In this document: positions 41,541 through 52,800 of the stretch, one piece after another
Numbering within the stretch: position 1 is the stretch's first letter
Layout of the letters: each line of letters starts with the position of its first letter
NCBI GenBank assembly: GCA_000708835.1
Contig: DF237409.1
Location: forward strand, 1-64,000
Length of the DNA stretch: 64,000 nucleotides
Source: Klebsormidium nitens
Taxonomy: Eukaryota > Streptophyta > Klebsormidiophyceae > Klebsormidiales > Klebsormidiaceae
Direction: 5' to 3'
The notes under the pieces: model-generated
Databases searched by the model: none
What the model was told of the DNA's origin: nothing
What the model saw: only the letters and a program-made list of their open reading frames with translations
Position numbers and translations under genes: made by a program

Positions 41541-44500
41541 ATGATCTGGTTAGCGGTGCTGGTTGCACTGCTAGCGGCCGCAGGCAATAACATTGGAAAA
41601 GTCTTGCAGAAGAAGGGGACACGAGGGCTGCCCTTGTTAAAGCTGGATGTGAAAGTGAGACGCCACTCATTATCCGTGGTTGGAGTGCCCCATCTGCTCT
41701 CTTGTCCTCTGCTTGCCGAAGGTTCAAGATCCTGAAGTGCAGTCGATGCTCTCCTTGTACACCCTGCGACGTTGAATAGCATTTACATGCATCATTTTTC
41801 CAAAGGCAGGACAGCGGAGGCCTGAACTTCGGCAGTATGATTCAGGTCGTATGATCTGCTGAAATCAGCTCTGATTATTTGGCACCAACGTTTTTTTGTC
41901 CAGGTTTTGTATGCTTATCTGTCAAGCCCCACATGGACGTTTGGACTTCTTATTGACGTCTCGGGGGCGCTTCTGATGATCAAAGCAGTCTCGGAAGCAC
42001 CGGTGAGCTTTGCCCCTTTCATGATGCCTTTCAAAATCTACTTCAAAGTCACACGACAAAGTAGTGGCATTGAAATAAGCACACTTGGTAGGTTGAGAAG
42101 GCATCTCTTTTGGAAAAAATGATGTCTTATAACCAACGACCACCACCAACTAGAAGTCTTGGTCAACCTTAGTCCTTAATTGTAGGACTACTTGGGAGCT
42201 TTAGTTTCATCCTTTGTGAATGATGAGAATGATGTGACTAATGAACCCACTGGTAGATGGTCAAAATAACTGGTCTTGTCAGGCTGGCCGTCTTGAACCA
42301 CTTTTCCATTGCAGGTGTCCATTGTCCAGCCTGTGTCCGGCTGTGGCCTAGCTATCCTCGCTGTGTTTTCCCACTTCTATTTGGAGGAGGTCATGCAGAA
42401 GAAAGATTGGATAGCAGTCACCTTCGCTGCGCTGGGGACCATCGGTGAGGGTCCAAGCTTCCTTCTTCAATGAACTCTTTCCGACACAATATGTCTCGCA
42501 AACATTGTATCGATAGCTTCCTCTGTGATAGTTTGCAATCTTGAGGAAAACAACACTTCAATCTTCTTGATGAAAATGTGGTCATCACTGTGCCAGCAGT
42601 GATGGGGCATTGGTTAGTAGCTTTAGGAAAGAACCTCATCTTTTCTCTGCATTTAACCATCGTGAATCCAAGGTCGGTATCTCTATTACTGCAGGCATTG
42701 GGGTGTCCGCCGAAGATGGAGCCAAGGATGAGGTCTCCTTATGGCATCTAGCCCTCTTCGGTGCGCTTGTGGGGTCCTTCCTTGTAAGTTCCCACCCCCA
42801 ACACGAGTAGCCATTTCGCAATGACGCTGACAATGCCTCCTCAATTTCAGCAGATCGTGGGGCTGTAGGTGACTGTATCTGTACCCTACCCATTTCCAAT
42901 CAACAAGGGTCCTTGCTTCTGACTGAGAAGGTAGAGGGCCTCACAATTGCAGGGCTTGGTTGATATGGTGGCTCAGAGCAGTCGAAGCAGCGTCCGACGG
43001 CCTGGAGGAGGCAGCTCGCCTATGTCACCTGGGGTAAGGCAGATTTATCCAGTTGTTTGTTTGTCGTGCAGCTGCTCTTGCCTTTCGCAGAATTAGGACT
43101 GGTTGCTTCGAACAACCTTGACCAAATGCTCCTTGCATTCAAGCCTTGACTCGTCTGGCTGACATACTGGTATAGATGATATTAAGACCAGTAGTCAAGT
43201 CGCAGCCTTTTGCCTGGAATGGATGTGACAAAGTCACATTTCTGATTGGTTTTGGTAGTCGTTTGTTGGTTTTTTTCCGAGGCGTCCTGAACCCCAGGAA
43301 GCAGGGAGCACCACCCCTGAAGCACGAGCTTCATTCTCTAAAAGCTCGTCCTTGCACTTCTAAATTGACAGGTCCAACTGTATCAGCAGAGGCCAGACGT
43401 TGGTAGCGAGGTTGCGGCAGGGGCGCAGGCTGGAGTTTGTTTCGGGTGAGTATTTAGAGCCACTGGCCGTTCTTCCAGATCCGACCAGATGTTGCATCGG
43501 GTACGTCAGGAATAGACCAACGAATCAGCTCTCCTGTTGTAAACAGAAGGCTAAGATCAAAGGAGTGTCTGGGCCAGAGAGTATGCCTTTGCTGCAAGTT
43601 CTGAGTGTAGCAGTGTAATTACTGCTACTTTGAGAAAGCCACAGAAAAGGATGCTGTTTATGTCATCACCATGAAACAGAAGGAAAGGCATATTTGTGAA
43701 GTGAGTTAAGTTTGTCGCTGTCAACAAGGAGAAGGGCATACACTCTGAATCGGATCACGAGGTGCAATCAGTGCCTTACTACTCTTTTTCGCGTTGTGCA
43801 GTCTTTCGGCGGCCGTCTGTCGTACGGGCTTCCTCTTAGTCCAGGACGGCTACCCAGCATTCTGCATCGCGGCTGGAATCGCTGCAAGCGTAGCTCTTAG
43901 CAGCAGCGGATTCTACTTCCAGGTGAGGACTGATCTGCGTACGTCCGTTGTTGCAAAGCGACAGTCGAACGACTTAACATAGAGGAGAGATTGTCCTTGA
44001 CTACATGTTTGTGGGTGGCTTTTTCACTGATGCAAGAGAGCACCGGTTCGACTATGGTGGAGCCTACTGCTTGAAAGATTGTGTCTGATCCGGAGTTGTG
44101 ATTTCACATGAATGGCAGCCAAGCAGACGAGCCGACTAAAGCCGTTTCGGGGTCGAACCGGTTTTCCTACGCTCCATTCAACATTATCAAAAGAGGTCTG
44201 GTCTTCTTGATTGATCGTTCGGCACGCTTTGCTTGATTGAGCTCAACGTACTCGCGGTGGAATTGTGCAGACGAGGGGGCTCAAGGAGGGCAGAGCGGTG
44301 GTCGTATCGACTTGCGCTGCTGTCGCGGCCATTGTGACAGGGGTCTTGGTAGGCATGTTTGCGTTGGGGGAGCGGCTGCCGTCGGGGCTCGGAGCGATGA
44401 CGTTGCGATTACTTAGCTGGTGAGTAGTTTCTGAATCATTCTTCTCGACACGTGTGTTATTCATTTCAACATCCGTGTTGGCTTTTCCCAGCACGCGCCG

Positions 44501-45102
44501 CTGCTTTTCGTTTGAGGACGTAAAAGCTGCAAGCATCTAGTACAAGGACTTGTATGCCCTTGCCCCGTCTCTTGTTTAATCAGAAGCTTCTAAAACCCTG
44601 CAGAAGGTTACTTGTTGATTCGGGAAACTTATTGGCAGTCAAGACTCCAGTCTATTTGAAGATTCCGTGTAAAGAAGATAGAGATGACAGAAAGTTCATA
44701 CTTGCTGAAGGCTCCTCTGGCGATCAATTCCGGAAGGGAGCCTCTGAGGATGGCACTAGTGCTGCAGACCTGGCCGTGATTGGCTTTCCTCTCATCAAGG
44801 TGTCGCAGTGAATCTCCTTGTGTACAACGCGGAGCCTTCGTATTTGCAGGGGCGCCATCATAGTAGCTATTATTCTACTTCTCCAATCGAACGTCCCGAC
44901 TTGGCACGACTTCCGAAGTACGTTCAGACGACTGGGCAGAACTGCGTCGTTGAAGAGAGAAAAACACCCGAGGTCAAGTAGGGGGGGCGGCCAAGGACCT
45001 GTCGGCTCAGGCTCCCCCCAAACGGGTCAGGTTACTGTGGCTATCAGCGATACACCACCAAAGACGACACCAGAAACTTCAAACAGGCTACACGCTACAT
45101 AG
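41541..45102 (+). CDS. NIPA9: NIPA9-type magnesium transporter
   Basis: Multi-pass membrane protein of the NIPA/DUF803 family, proposed to move Mg2+. Exons: 41541-41654, 41904-42002, 42315-42444, 42695-42783, a 14-nt microexon 42851-42864, 42953-43033, 43372-43445, 43802-43922, 44271-44419 and 44850-45102; about 374 aa. Conserved runs are [36 protein letters not shown] then [12 protein letters not shown], a hydrophobic [37 protein letters not shown] and [20 protein letters not shown], ending with a cytosolic basic Ser/Thr-rich tail. The order matches Arabidopsis NIPA9. Eight of nine joins keep phase. The join 43033 to 43372 is off by one frame although both sides are clearly coding, so a short exon between them or a sequence error is likely. 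The gene is head to head with RRN3. Confidence 0.88.
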
Positions 45103-46808
45103 TAATCTTAAACAATCTCCCTCTAATCTGCGCGCTTTGCACTAGGGCTGTTTCTGGAGTCTGTTTACCATGTACAGATCAGTACACCTTGATTAACCTA
45201 GGTCACTGGAAAGCGTTGATTTATGTTTCCGTTTACTCACAACCGTCGTTCGTTAGAAGATCTAGGGAACCTTAAACGGCCATGATATGAGGTAAATCAC
45301 ATGCAGTTCATCTTTTACCCTAAGTACCTTCAGTGGGCGCTGCTTCACACTCCCAATGACCAAAAAGTAGTACCCCCGACTTGGCGCAACCTTCTTTGGT
45401 ACACGTGTTGGGACTCTGCGGTTCATGAGTTGGAAGACTTACCTCGAATTTCAAGCCACATGTGAAAAATGAATGCGCATAAGTTGCAAATACATACATC
45501 GATATCTCAAGACCAGCTTGTTACTTTCAATTGTTTATGCATTGCAATTGGCTTCAGCAATTCAGGCGGCCGCGCCGTTGCCACACTGATACAAGATCAC
45601 GACGTGCATTTTGCATTGCACGTGGGTCTGAGATTGTGTTTCGTATACCTACCAATGCTCTTGGTTGCAGCGAGAACGTGATTTTTGCATGCTGTGAGCT
45701 CGCATGTAAACTAGGCTATCTAGGTCAGCGCTGCATTCAAGATTCCCTGATGCTTCCGGTTCCGCTTACTTAAATGCCGCTGATCCGTTGTACTTTCCGC
45801 TGTTTGGTCGCTTGGGATATGTCGGAATGCCTCGAGGCAAGATCGACGGCCTAGATAGCATTCCTGCGAGGCTCAAGCGCGATCCCATGAACGTCGGCGC
45901 CGTATGTCACACTTCCAATCGGAAGCGTTCGATCTTTTGACGGACGACGGCGAGTTGAAGTCGGAGGTTACGAGTGAGCGCGGGTACTTCTTCGATTCGA
46001 CACAACTACCACTTCTGAAGCATGCTTTTGCTCGAGTTCACCGTCGAAGGCCTCAATATTCTTGAGCGGTTGACAGCGGCCTGCGGTTGTCGGCTCAGCG
46101 TTCAGCCGGCATTGCATCCGCGGCAGTCATACCCCTCGATCTGCGGTTCTAGATACGCAGGCAGCTCCTTGCAACTTGTCGGCAGCTGCATTTTGCGCAA
46201 AGACCAAAAATGCAGAGTGAATGCGGCCCTGCTTCTGTCACGGCAATGAGTGCTTGAGCGCCATAAGGGCGGGGGCAGCCCGCGGTCTTTTGAACTGCCC
46301 GCTGATCAGCAGCCGACCAGAAGCGAAAGCTGACAAAAGCATAGGTTACAAACTGCAGTCATGAAGTTGACAGTGAGAAGTTGCCACCCGACTCCAACAA
46401 GCTCAAGGTACCTGAAGAATTCACAAGTCAGGGAGAGCTACTGCGGGCTGCTTTGAGCTTGAGCTACTTAAGTCGGCAGCAGCTCGCATTTCCACAATTG
46501 TCAATCTGAAGTTCGAGTAGAGCAGACCTTAGAAGGTCACCAGTAAGCGTGCGAGCTTTTCAGAAGTTTCCCTGATCTTTAGGATCAAAACTTGGTTCTG
46601 CCAAGCAGCATTCTTGCAGCCGATCAGATCTCAGCTGGAACACAGGAAGGTACCTCGCCTTCCTTTGCCCCTTACCGATCCCGCTTCCCCGCCAAGAAGA
46701 CGGAGCATTCTTTCAGCTCTGTGCTACATCTTCTTCGGATCAGCTCGATCTGCATACAAGCTTACTGGGGCGCAGAAATATAAGAGTGGATCCTTGCTGT
46801 CTGTCAAG
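45103..46808. other. Intergenic region, no gene seen
   Basis: 1.7 kb between two rightward genes. It should hold the promoter and 5' leader of the secreted protein gene. Frames are short, with no recognisable domain, tRNA or repeat. Confidence 0.4.
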
Positions 46809-49800
46809 ATGAGGGCCAGCACTGCTTCCAAGGCGTTGCTCCTGCTGGCGCTCTTTGCGCTAGCCAGCGTGCATGGTGAGGTTCTTGTACCTGCTTCACT
46901 TTTGTTTCTTCTGTTTTTTGTCTTTCCTGCTAAGCTTTGAGCTTTCTCTGCAAAGCCCTGACCTTTTTGCTGGCTTTATCCTCTGTCTGCTCAGCCTCAT
47001 CACATTGGCGAACTTTACTTCTGCAAGTGAGGATAACATCAGCTGCTCCATGATGGCAGTATTCCTGAGGTATTTTCCAATCAGTTTCGGTCCTCAGAGC
47101 TCTTGCTGTGAGAAAGAAGTCACAACCTTGGGAGAGGAGCTTGGTTGCTGACATACAAACGTCGATCATTGTGCTGACCAAATTGAAGGCCTCTCTATGG
47201 TCAAATTCAGCTTCTTTCATTGTCATCCTTCTCTCAATCGTGGGATTCCTTTGATCTAGTTTGCCTAGAAGAAGATAAATGCGCTGCAGAAGGTCTTACA
47301 TCGATTGCAGAGTGTGTTTGCTTCGATTGATACAATCAGGTCTTGGGAGTACTGGCATGGGGCACTCATCACACATTTTTAAGCAATAGCTTCACACTTA
47401 GCAGACATCTGGAAAGTTTTGGTTGAGCAGGGTGAAAGTCAGGAAGGCTCAATTGCTCTCAACCAGATGAAAGCACTTCTACATAAGCTTTGGGGGAACC
47501 GTCTTCGCAGTATATCACAAGAAAGCCAAAGGGGGCCATTCTGAGGACATACATCAAGGTTCGCTGCTGCCAGAAGCTCCTACAGGAGCGTAAGCAAGTG
47601 GGGCAATGCATGACAGCTGCTAACGAGCCAGTCAAGCTGGGGCTGACGTTTCACTACTATGACTTTTTGCAGCCCAAATACAACGGGATGATGGCACCAA
47701 CCGACAAGGTGAGCACTCAGCCAGCTGCTGATCTGATCATAGATGATGATGTTTCCCATTGGCTGGTGTTTCTCTAAACTCTGTTGAACACCCCTATGAG
47801 ATCGCCACAGCAGATGAATATTCAGGTTCTGGAGTTATCTAGACTTTTAGGGCATGTTCTGAACAGTATCTGGCATCTCCTGTCTCTCAACCTGCACTTA
47901 GCCTATCCTGATTGATGCCCAGTTCTAATTGAGTTTATGTAATTTGACATAATCGGAGCACTTTTTTCTGGAATTATTCTTTACGTGTCTCATCAGACTC
48001 TTCAAGGCCTCTGCTCATTCCGATCTAGGACAGTGCTTACTGTGCTTAATCCCTCACTGTTCAACTCCCATCTATGGCCGCCCCCCTCAGCAAATCCAGC
48101 TCTATCAACCTCGTCTACTGTGCTCTGCTCACACCCTCGCTAACCCCACTCTTAATCCACTCCCCTAACCCTAGCTAACCTGGCTCCTAATCCCTGCAGA
48201 ACTGGAAGAAGAGAGCTCCGGCCAGTCCCGCAAGTTCCTGATGTCCAAGGCCCGCACCGCCGCGCTCGCTGCCGAGAAGAAGTGGAACGAAACTCACCAC
48301 CCAAAGACCGGCAAAGCCCCCGCCCCCGCTCCCGGCCCGGTTAAGGGTTCCATCAAGAACCCGACGACTACCAAGGACGGCCTAGCGGAAATCTCGGAGC
48401 TTACCGTGATTAACGTCGGCGCCGGGCTGGTTCCGTTTCCTGTGCCCAAGCCCGTCGGCGCGGGAGTCAACGGCAAGGGGAACAACGGCAAGGGAGCCCC
48501 CGCCCCCGCCCCGGTGGGGCGAGTCAGTGACATCAATATCACGCAGGTTGCGATGTGAGTGGCTTGACCTCAACTGGAGTAGAATCCTCAAGATTGTCTG
48601 CTGACGAATGCTCTTTTCAAAGAATCCTCAAAGTGATTTGTCGAGAGAGCGACGGTGAAGCTTGCAAAACGAGCTGAAAGCTTGAGAACTTTCAGTCAGA
48701 TTGTCTGAGCTGACAGCAAACAAACGAAGCATGTTTCCTTGCACGTCCTTCGACGTCGTCCGATTGCAGAAGACCGCGATTGACGCTTGAACTTCACAGA
48801 ATGTATACTCGAAGTCGCTTCGTCATCCTTTTCCTGGACACGTTTTCTCGTTGCTTCTTTGCGGTGTCTCGAGTGAAAATTCGAATAATTCTAACCATCA
48901 GTAACCAAAGGAACAAATTTTGCATCACTAATATAACTACACTGTGTTTGAGAAAGAAGAATGTCCTGAAGCTCAACGATGTCTGGCAATCTCTTGCAGT
49001 GTGGTCCAGAACGCGGGCGTGAAGGGCAGTCTGGCTGAGATCGAGGAGGCCATCAAAAACGGAACAGCGTCAGGAAACACGCTCGGGGCAGTCCTCCAGT
49101 CGCTCGTCCTGGGCGTCAACGCAACAGTCCCCAGCGGTGACGCTTTGGCAACCGGTGAGTGCTCGAAACTCTTGACATTTGAAAACAGGGGAAGAGCGAA
49201 TTTCTGGTTGTGGCAGCCTATCCTGAAACGACATGTTTCGTTTCTTAGTGTCTATGCGTACCCTAGCAAGAAGGCCGAAGGGGTTGTAGAAAAGGAGGCA
49301 GAAAGCAGAGCAAGCTCGCGGAATGGAACGATCTCAAAGCAGAATTCATTTAATTTTTCAAGAAGTCGATGTTGCAAATTTCTGAAGAAGTAGCTGTGCC
49401 GATGACACACTTTTTAAATGCGCTTCCATCCGTCCGTGACCCGCCTTCCGTTTCTCTTCCAACCGTTGAAACAACGATTAAAAGCAGCTCATATTAAGAA
49501 ACCCGTCTCACCAGCATGCAAGAAGAGCCAAAGCAGACGGGCACACGACTAAAACAATCTCGTTTCTTTCCCCCTTCAGGCTGCGTCTGTCCCTTCGTGT
49601 ACAACCCGGTGTGCTCAGAGGGCATCACCTTCTCCAACGCCTGCTTCGCGGGATGCGCCAACGCGACCAACGTCACAGACGGCGCCTGCGGTACGTTCCT
49701 ACTTCACAGCTTCTTACAGCGAATCCTCTGGGCAACGGGGCCGAGTTTCTGCCAACTGTTTCTCAGCTAGTAATAACGGCAGATTTGTTCCCTCTTTTGT

Positions 49801-52800
49801 GAGTAAACAGTTGAGTGCGCACTTCTCACACGCGCTTCGGTCAGCCTCCTCACGCTTGCATTCGTTTATTCGGCGCTGCTGCGCTTACCTTTCGACAGCC
49901 TTCGACCGTATCCGCAATTTCCCAGCTCCCTGCTTTCTCACTCCCGTTCTCGCATTCTGAACCCTTCCCCCTCCCTTTTACAGAAATAGCCACCCCCAAC
50001 CCTACCGCCCCGGCCCCTTGCGACCCCGTCCCGTCTCCCTCCCCGGTCCCGTCTCCCTCTCCTTCCCCCTCCCCCCTCTGCGAGGGCGGCAGCGAGACCC
50101 CCACTCCCGGGTCTCCCAGCACCCTGGGCGTCCAGGTTCCCAACGCCGCCAGCCCCCAGCCCTCCGCCTCCCCCTCCGCATCTCCCGAGCCCTCCCCTTC
50201 GTCCCCGGCTCTCCCCTCCGCCTCCCCGGTTCCGTCCCCCTCTAGTTCCCCGGCTGCCTCTCCCTCCGCCTCCCCCGAGCCCTCCCCTTCCTCGTCCCCC
50301 TCCCCTCTCCTTCCCCGGTCCCTTCCCCGTCGAGCTCCCCGTCCCCTCCCCTCCGCGGAGCCTTCCCTCCCCCTGCCTTCTGCTTCCCGGTTCCTCCCCT
50401 CCGCCGAGCCATCTTCGTCCCTCTGCCGTCAGCATCCCGCTTCCCTCCCCCTCTGCGGAGCCTTCCTCGTCTCCCGTCCCCTCCCCCTCCGCTCAGCCGT
50501 CGGCTTCTCCGGTCCCCTCCCCCTCTGCGGTGGCGTCTCCTTCCCCCCTCCCCAGCCCGAGCGCCGTTGCCAAGCCCCCCAGGGGCAGCAACCCCGGCGG
50601 CACCCCTCAGGGCAACCCCGTGACTGAGGCTCCCGCGCCAGGTAAGCGCTGCTTAAATTTGCGTGAACAATGGAACTCTTTGTGAGCGTGCAAGTCCGGA
50701 GCAGTCTTTCCGTACATAAACACACGAATCACACAGAAGTTGTGATTCGACTCGCTGCGATGCTTACGTAAGAGAGGGTAGTTCTGCTCGTATGGAGTCC
50801 GCTCTGCAGATTGACCCGATTACAAACAACAACTTCTGTTCTGCCGGGCTAACCGGAACACAGCACCTTCCATCTGCTTGATTTGTCGAAGCAAACTGCT
50901 GACCTGAGATTGTCGAATTCTGCAGCTCCTGGCTACCAGCCCCCGACCCGCGTCCCCAACCCCCCTCCCCCCCGCCCCACCAAGGGCGTCGTCTCCCCCG
51001 TCGACACCCCCGGCGAAGCCCCCGGCAGCGCGCCATCTGGCAGCCCCACCAACGCGCCAAGCGGCAGCCCCACCGACGCGCCAACTGGCAGCCCCACCGA
51101 CGCGCCAACTGGCACCCCCACTGACACGCCAAGCGGCAGCCCCACCGACGTGCCAGCTGGCAGCCCCGGGAACGCGCCAGCTGTTGCCCCGTCGCCCGTC
51201 GGCACCGACCGCCCCCAGCCGTGCCTGGATGCCAACAATACCCACACCCCCGCTGACGGCCCCGCGCCATTCTCCATGCCCGGATACGCCCTTCCCCCCA
51301 CAATGGCGAGCAACGGCCCCGCCCCCGCCCCGGGGGGTCCCAGCGCGGCTCCTTCCGGCTCCCCCACAGGCGCCCCCGCCCCCTTGAACAGCGTACCGTC
51401 GACTCCCGGGGGGGAGCCCACGAACGCCCCGACTTCGACTCCCACTGCCACCGACACCCCCTCAGGGACGAACACCCCCTCGGGAACGAACAGCCCCTCA
51501 GGAACAAACACCCCCACGGGCACTGACACCCCCTCAGGGACGAACACCCCCTCAGAAACCAAGACCCCCTCTAGCACTTCAACCCCCTCCAGCACCGACA
51601 CCCCCACAGGAACGAACACCCCCTCAGGAACCAACACCCCCTCTAGCACTTCAACCCCTTCCAGCACCAACACCCCCTCAGGGACGAACACCCCCTCGGG
51701 AACCAACACCCCCGCGGGCACTAACACCCCCTCAGGGACGAACACCCCCTCAGGAACAAACACCCCCTCTAGCACTTCAACCCCTTCCAGCACTGACACC
51801 CCTTCAAGCACTAACACCCCCTCCGGAACGAAGACCCCCTCAGGCACCGACACCCCCGCAGGAACCAACACCCCTTCCAGCACTTCGACCCCCTCCGGCA
51901 CCAACACCCCCTCAGGAACGAACACTCCCTCTAGCACTTCGACCCCCTCGGGAACGAACACCCCCTCAGGAACCAGCGCCCCATCTGGCACTTCGACCCC
52001 CTCTGGCACCGACACCCCCTCTGGAACAAACACCCCCTCGGGAACGAACACCCCCTCTGGCACTGACACCCCCTCAGGAACGGATACCCCCTCGGCAACG
52101 GGTACCCCCTCCGGCACCGACACCCCCTCTAGCACTTCGACTCCCTCAGGCACGAACACTCCCTCGGGCACGAACACCCCCTCAGGAACCAACACCCCCT
52201 CAGGCACTGACACCCCCTCAGGCACCAACACTCCCTCAGGAACCAACACCCCCTCAGGCACTGACACCCCCTCAGGCACCAACACCCCCTCAGGCACCAA
52301 CACCCCTTCAGGCACGAACACCCCNNNNNNNNNNNNNNNNNNNNACGGCACTCGACACCCCTCACGGCACCAACACCCCCTCAGGCACCAACACCCCTTC
52401 AGGCACGAACACCCCCTCCGGCACCACCGCTCCCCCCGCCAAGACCACGGCCCCCACCCCCCAGGCCACCAAGAACGGCCCCATCGGGAGCCCCCCCGAC
52501 TTCGGCTCCCCCGCCGGCGAGCCCACCAACTCGACCCTCGCGCCGGTCCCCACCAAAACCCCGACCGGCACCCACACCCCGACCGCGACCCCCAAGGCGA
52601 CTACGGTACCGAGCGCGACCACCAAGCCTGGTTCCAACACCCCGGGGTCTGTCACACCCGCTCCTGGTGCCACTACCCCCCCGGTAGCGACCCCCGGTTC
52701 GACCACCCCCGGCGCAACCCCGGTCACAACCCCGACCGTTACGATGGCCACCAGGCCCCCGGTTCAGACCCCCGGGCCGACTACTCCCGGCGCCACCGCC

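Noticed and set aside
47490-47777. 95-codon frame inside intron 1 of the wall-protein gene
   Set aside because: No splice sites connect it to the flanking exons in phase, and it has no recognisable domain; exon 1 joins 48200 directly in phase.
48155-48182. CCCTAACCCTAG telomere-like run before the exon at 48200
   Set aside because: Only two degenerate units; best explained as the pyrimidine-rich tract of the splice acceptor.
49938-50435. Leftward Gly/Arg-rich 165-codon frame
   Set aside because: Antisense of the Ser-Pro-rich exon; Gly/Arg richness follows from CCC/TCC codons on the other strand.
50933-52351. Leftward 472-codon open frame of VPEGV-type repeats
   Set aside because: It is the antisense reading of the 18-bp Thr-Pro array; the sense frame links by phase-correct splices to a signal peptide and a root-cap domain.
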